Shown in pieces: positions 5,852 through 5,889 of a DNA stretch of 5,889 nucleotides. A model generated the notes under the pieces. That model had not been told where the DNA came from and searched no databases. It saw nothing but the letters and a program-made list of their open reading frames with translations. Made by a program: the position numbers and the translations under genes. Source of the stretch: Candidatus Zophobacter franzmannii (GTDB lineage: Bacteria; Cloacimonadota; Cloacimonadia; Cloacimonadales; JAFGVF01); contig JAVCCX010000221.1 in NCBI GenBank assembly GCA_030765245.1, forward strand, positions 1-5,889, read 5' to 3'. The first letter of the stretch is position 1; every line of letters starts with the position of its first letter.

Positions 5852-5889
5852 TTATTTCATTAAAACAGCTTTCTTAACTGAAGTGTAAC
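5852..5889 (-). CDS. C-terminal end of a second sorting-domain protein (partial)
   Basis: On the minus strand the window edge opens into a frame encoding YTSVKKAVLMK and then TAA (5852-5854); one incomplete codon (xGT) precedes it. The ending parallels the ...RSIKTVYMK terminus of the gene at 670-2535 and matches the usual last strand of T9SS type A-like sorting domains, with a basic pair, hydrophobics and a terminal M-K. The hairpin at 5806-5832 lies directly downstream as its terminator. Only 11 residues are visible, so the rest of the protein is unknown. The call rests on the match in ending, orientation and terminator placement. Confidence 0.6.
   Translation of the reverse strand, partial: YTSVKKAVLMK

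Overview
The window looks like a piece of an AT-rich chromosome from the FCB group of bacteria, possibly a Cloacimonadota (WWE1)-like lineage. The pointers are secreted multidomain proteins ending in type IX-secretion-style C-terminal sorting domains (two in this short stretch), an Omp28-like thioredoxin-fold protein, and housekeeping genes of generic bacterial type. The lineage call is inference from protein style only; no marker gene settles it.

Layout. Positions 1-321 hold the 3' end of a plus-strand M55 (DppA-like) D-aminopeptidase. Positions 322-669 hold no convincing gene. This stretch carries a 17-bp direct repeat (period 23), several dyads, a GC-rich palindromic element of dispersed-repeat style, and a minus-strand terminator. 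Positions 670-2535 (minus) are one long secreted protein of 621 codons, interrupted by a single in-frame TGA (2434-2436). After a divergent promoter region (2536-2683), a plus-strand operon runs to 5786: a membrane-anchored divergent polysaccharide deacetylase (YibQ-like) whose usual catalytic residues look replaced, uppP (undecaprenyl-diphosphatase), and holA (DNA polymerase III delta subunit). The operon ends at a strong hairpin terminator that probably also serves the converging minus-strand gene entering at 5889, of which only the last 11 residues of a sorting domain are visible.

Main discovery. The TGA at 2434-2436 falls exactly at the first redox Cys of a thioredoxin-type CxxC motif (E-S-W-[TGA]-G-Y-C-P-R), and the frame is otherwise uninterrupted from a good ribosome binding site and signal peptide to the sorting domain. 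Downstream at SECIS distance, the mRNA contains the ten bases GCAGGUCUGC, the same apical hairpin that I recall from the E. coli fdhF SECIS. The simplest reading is an exported selenoprotein with a UxxC redox centre, which standard gene calling would truncate to a 508-residue protein lacking its signal peptide and active site. TGA ends holA just before its terminator, so a general TGA reassignment is unlikely. A nonsense mutation or base-call error remains possible.

Working together: uppP and the YibQ-like protein both concern the cell envelope, and holA is co-transcribed with them by a stop/start overlap with uppP. The two sorting-domain proteins on the opposite strand would be exported and attached to the cell surface or released.
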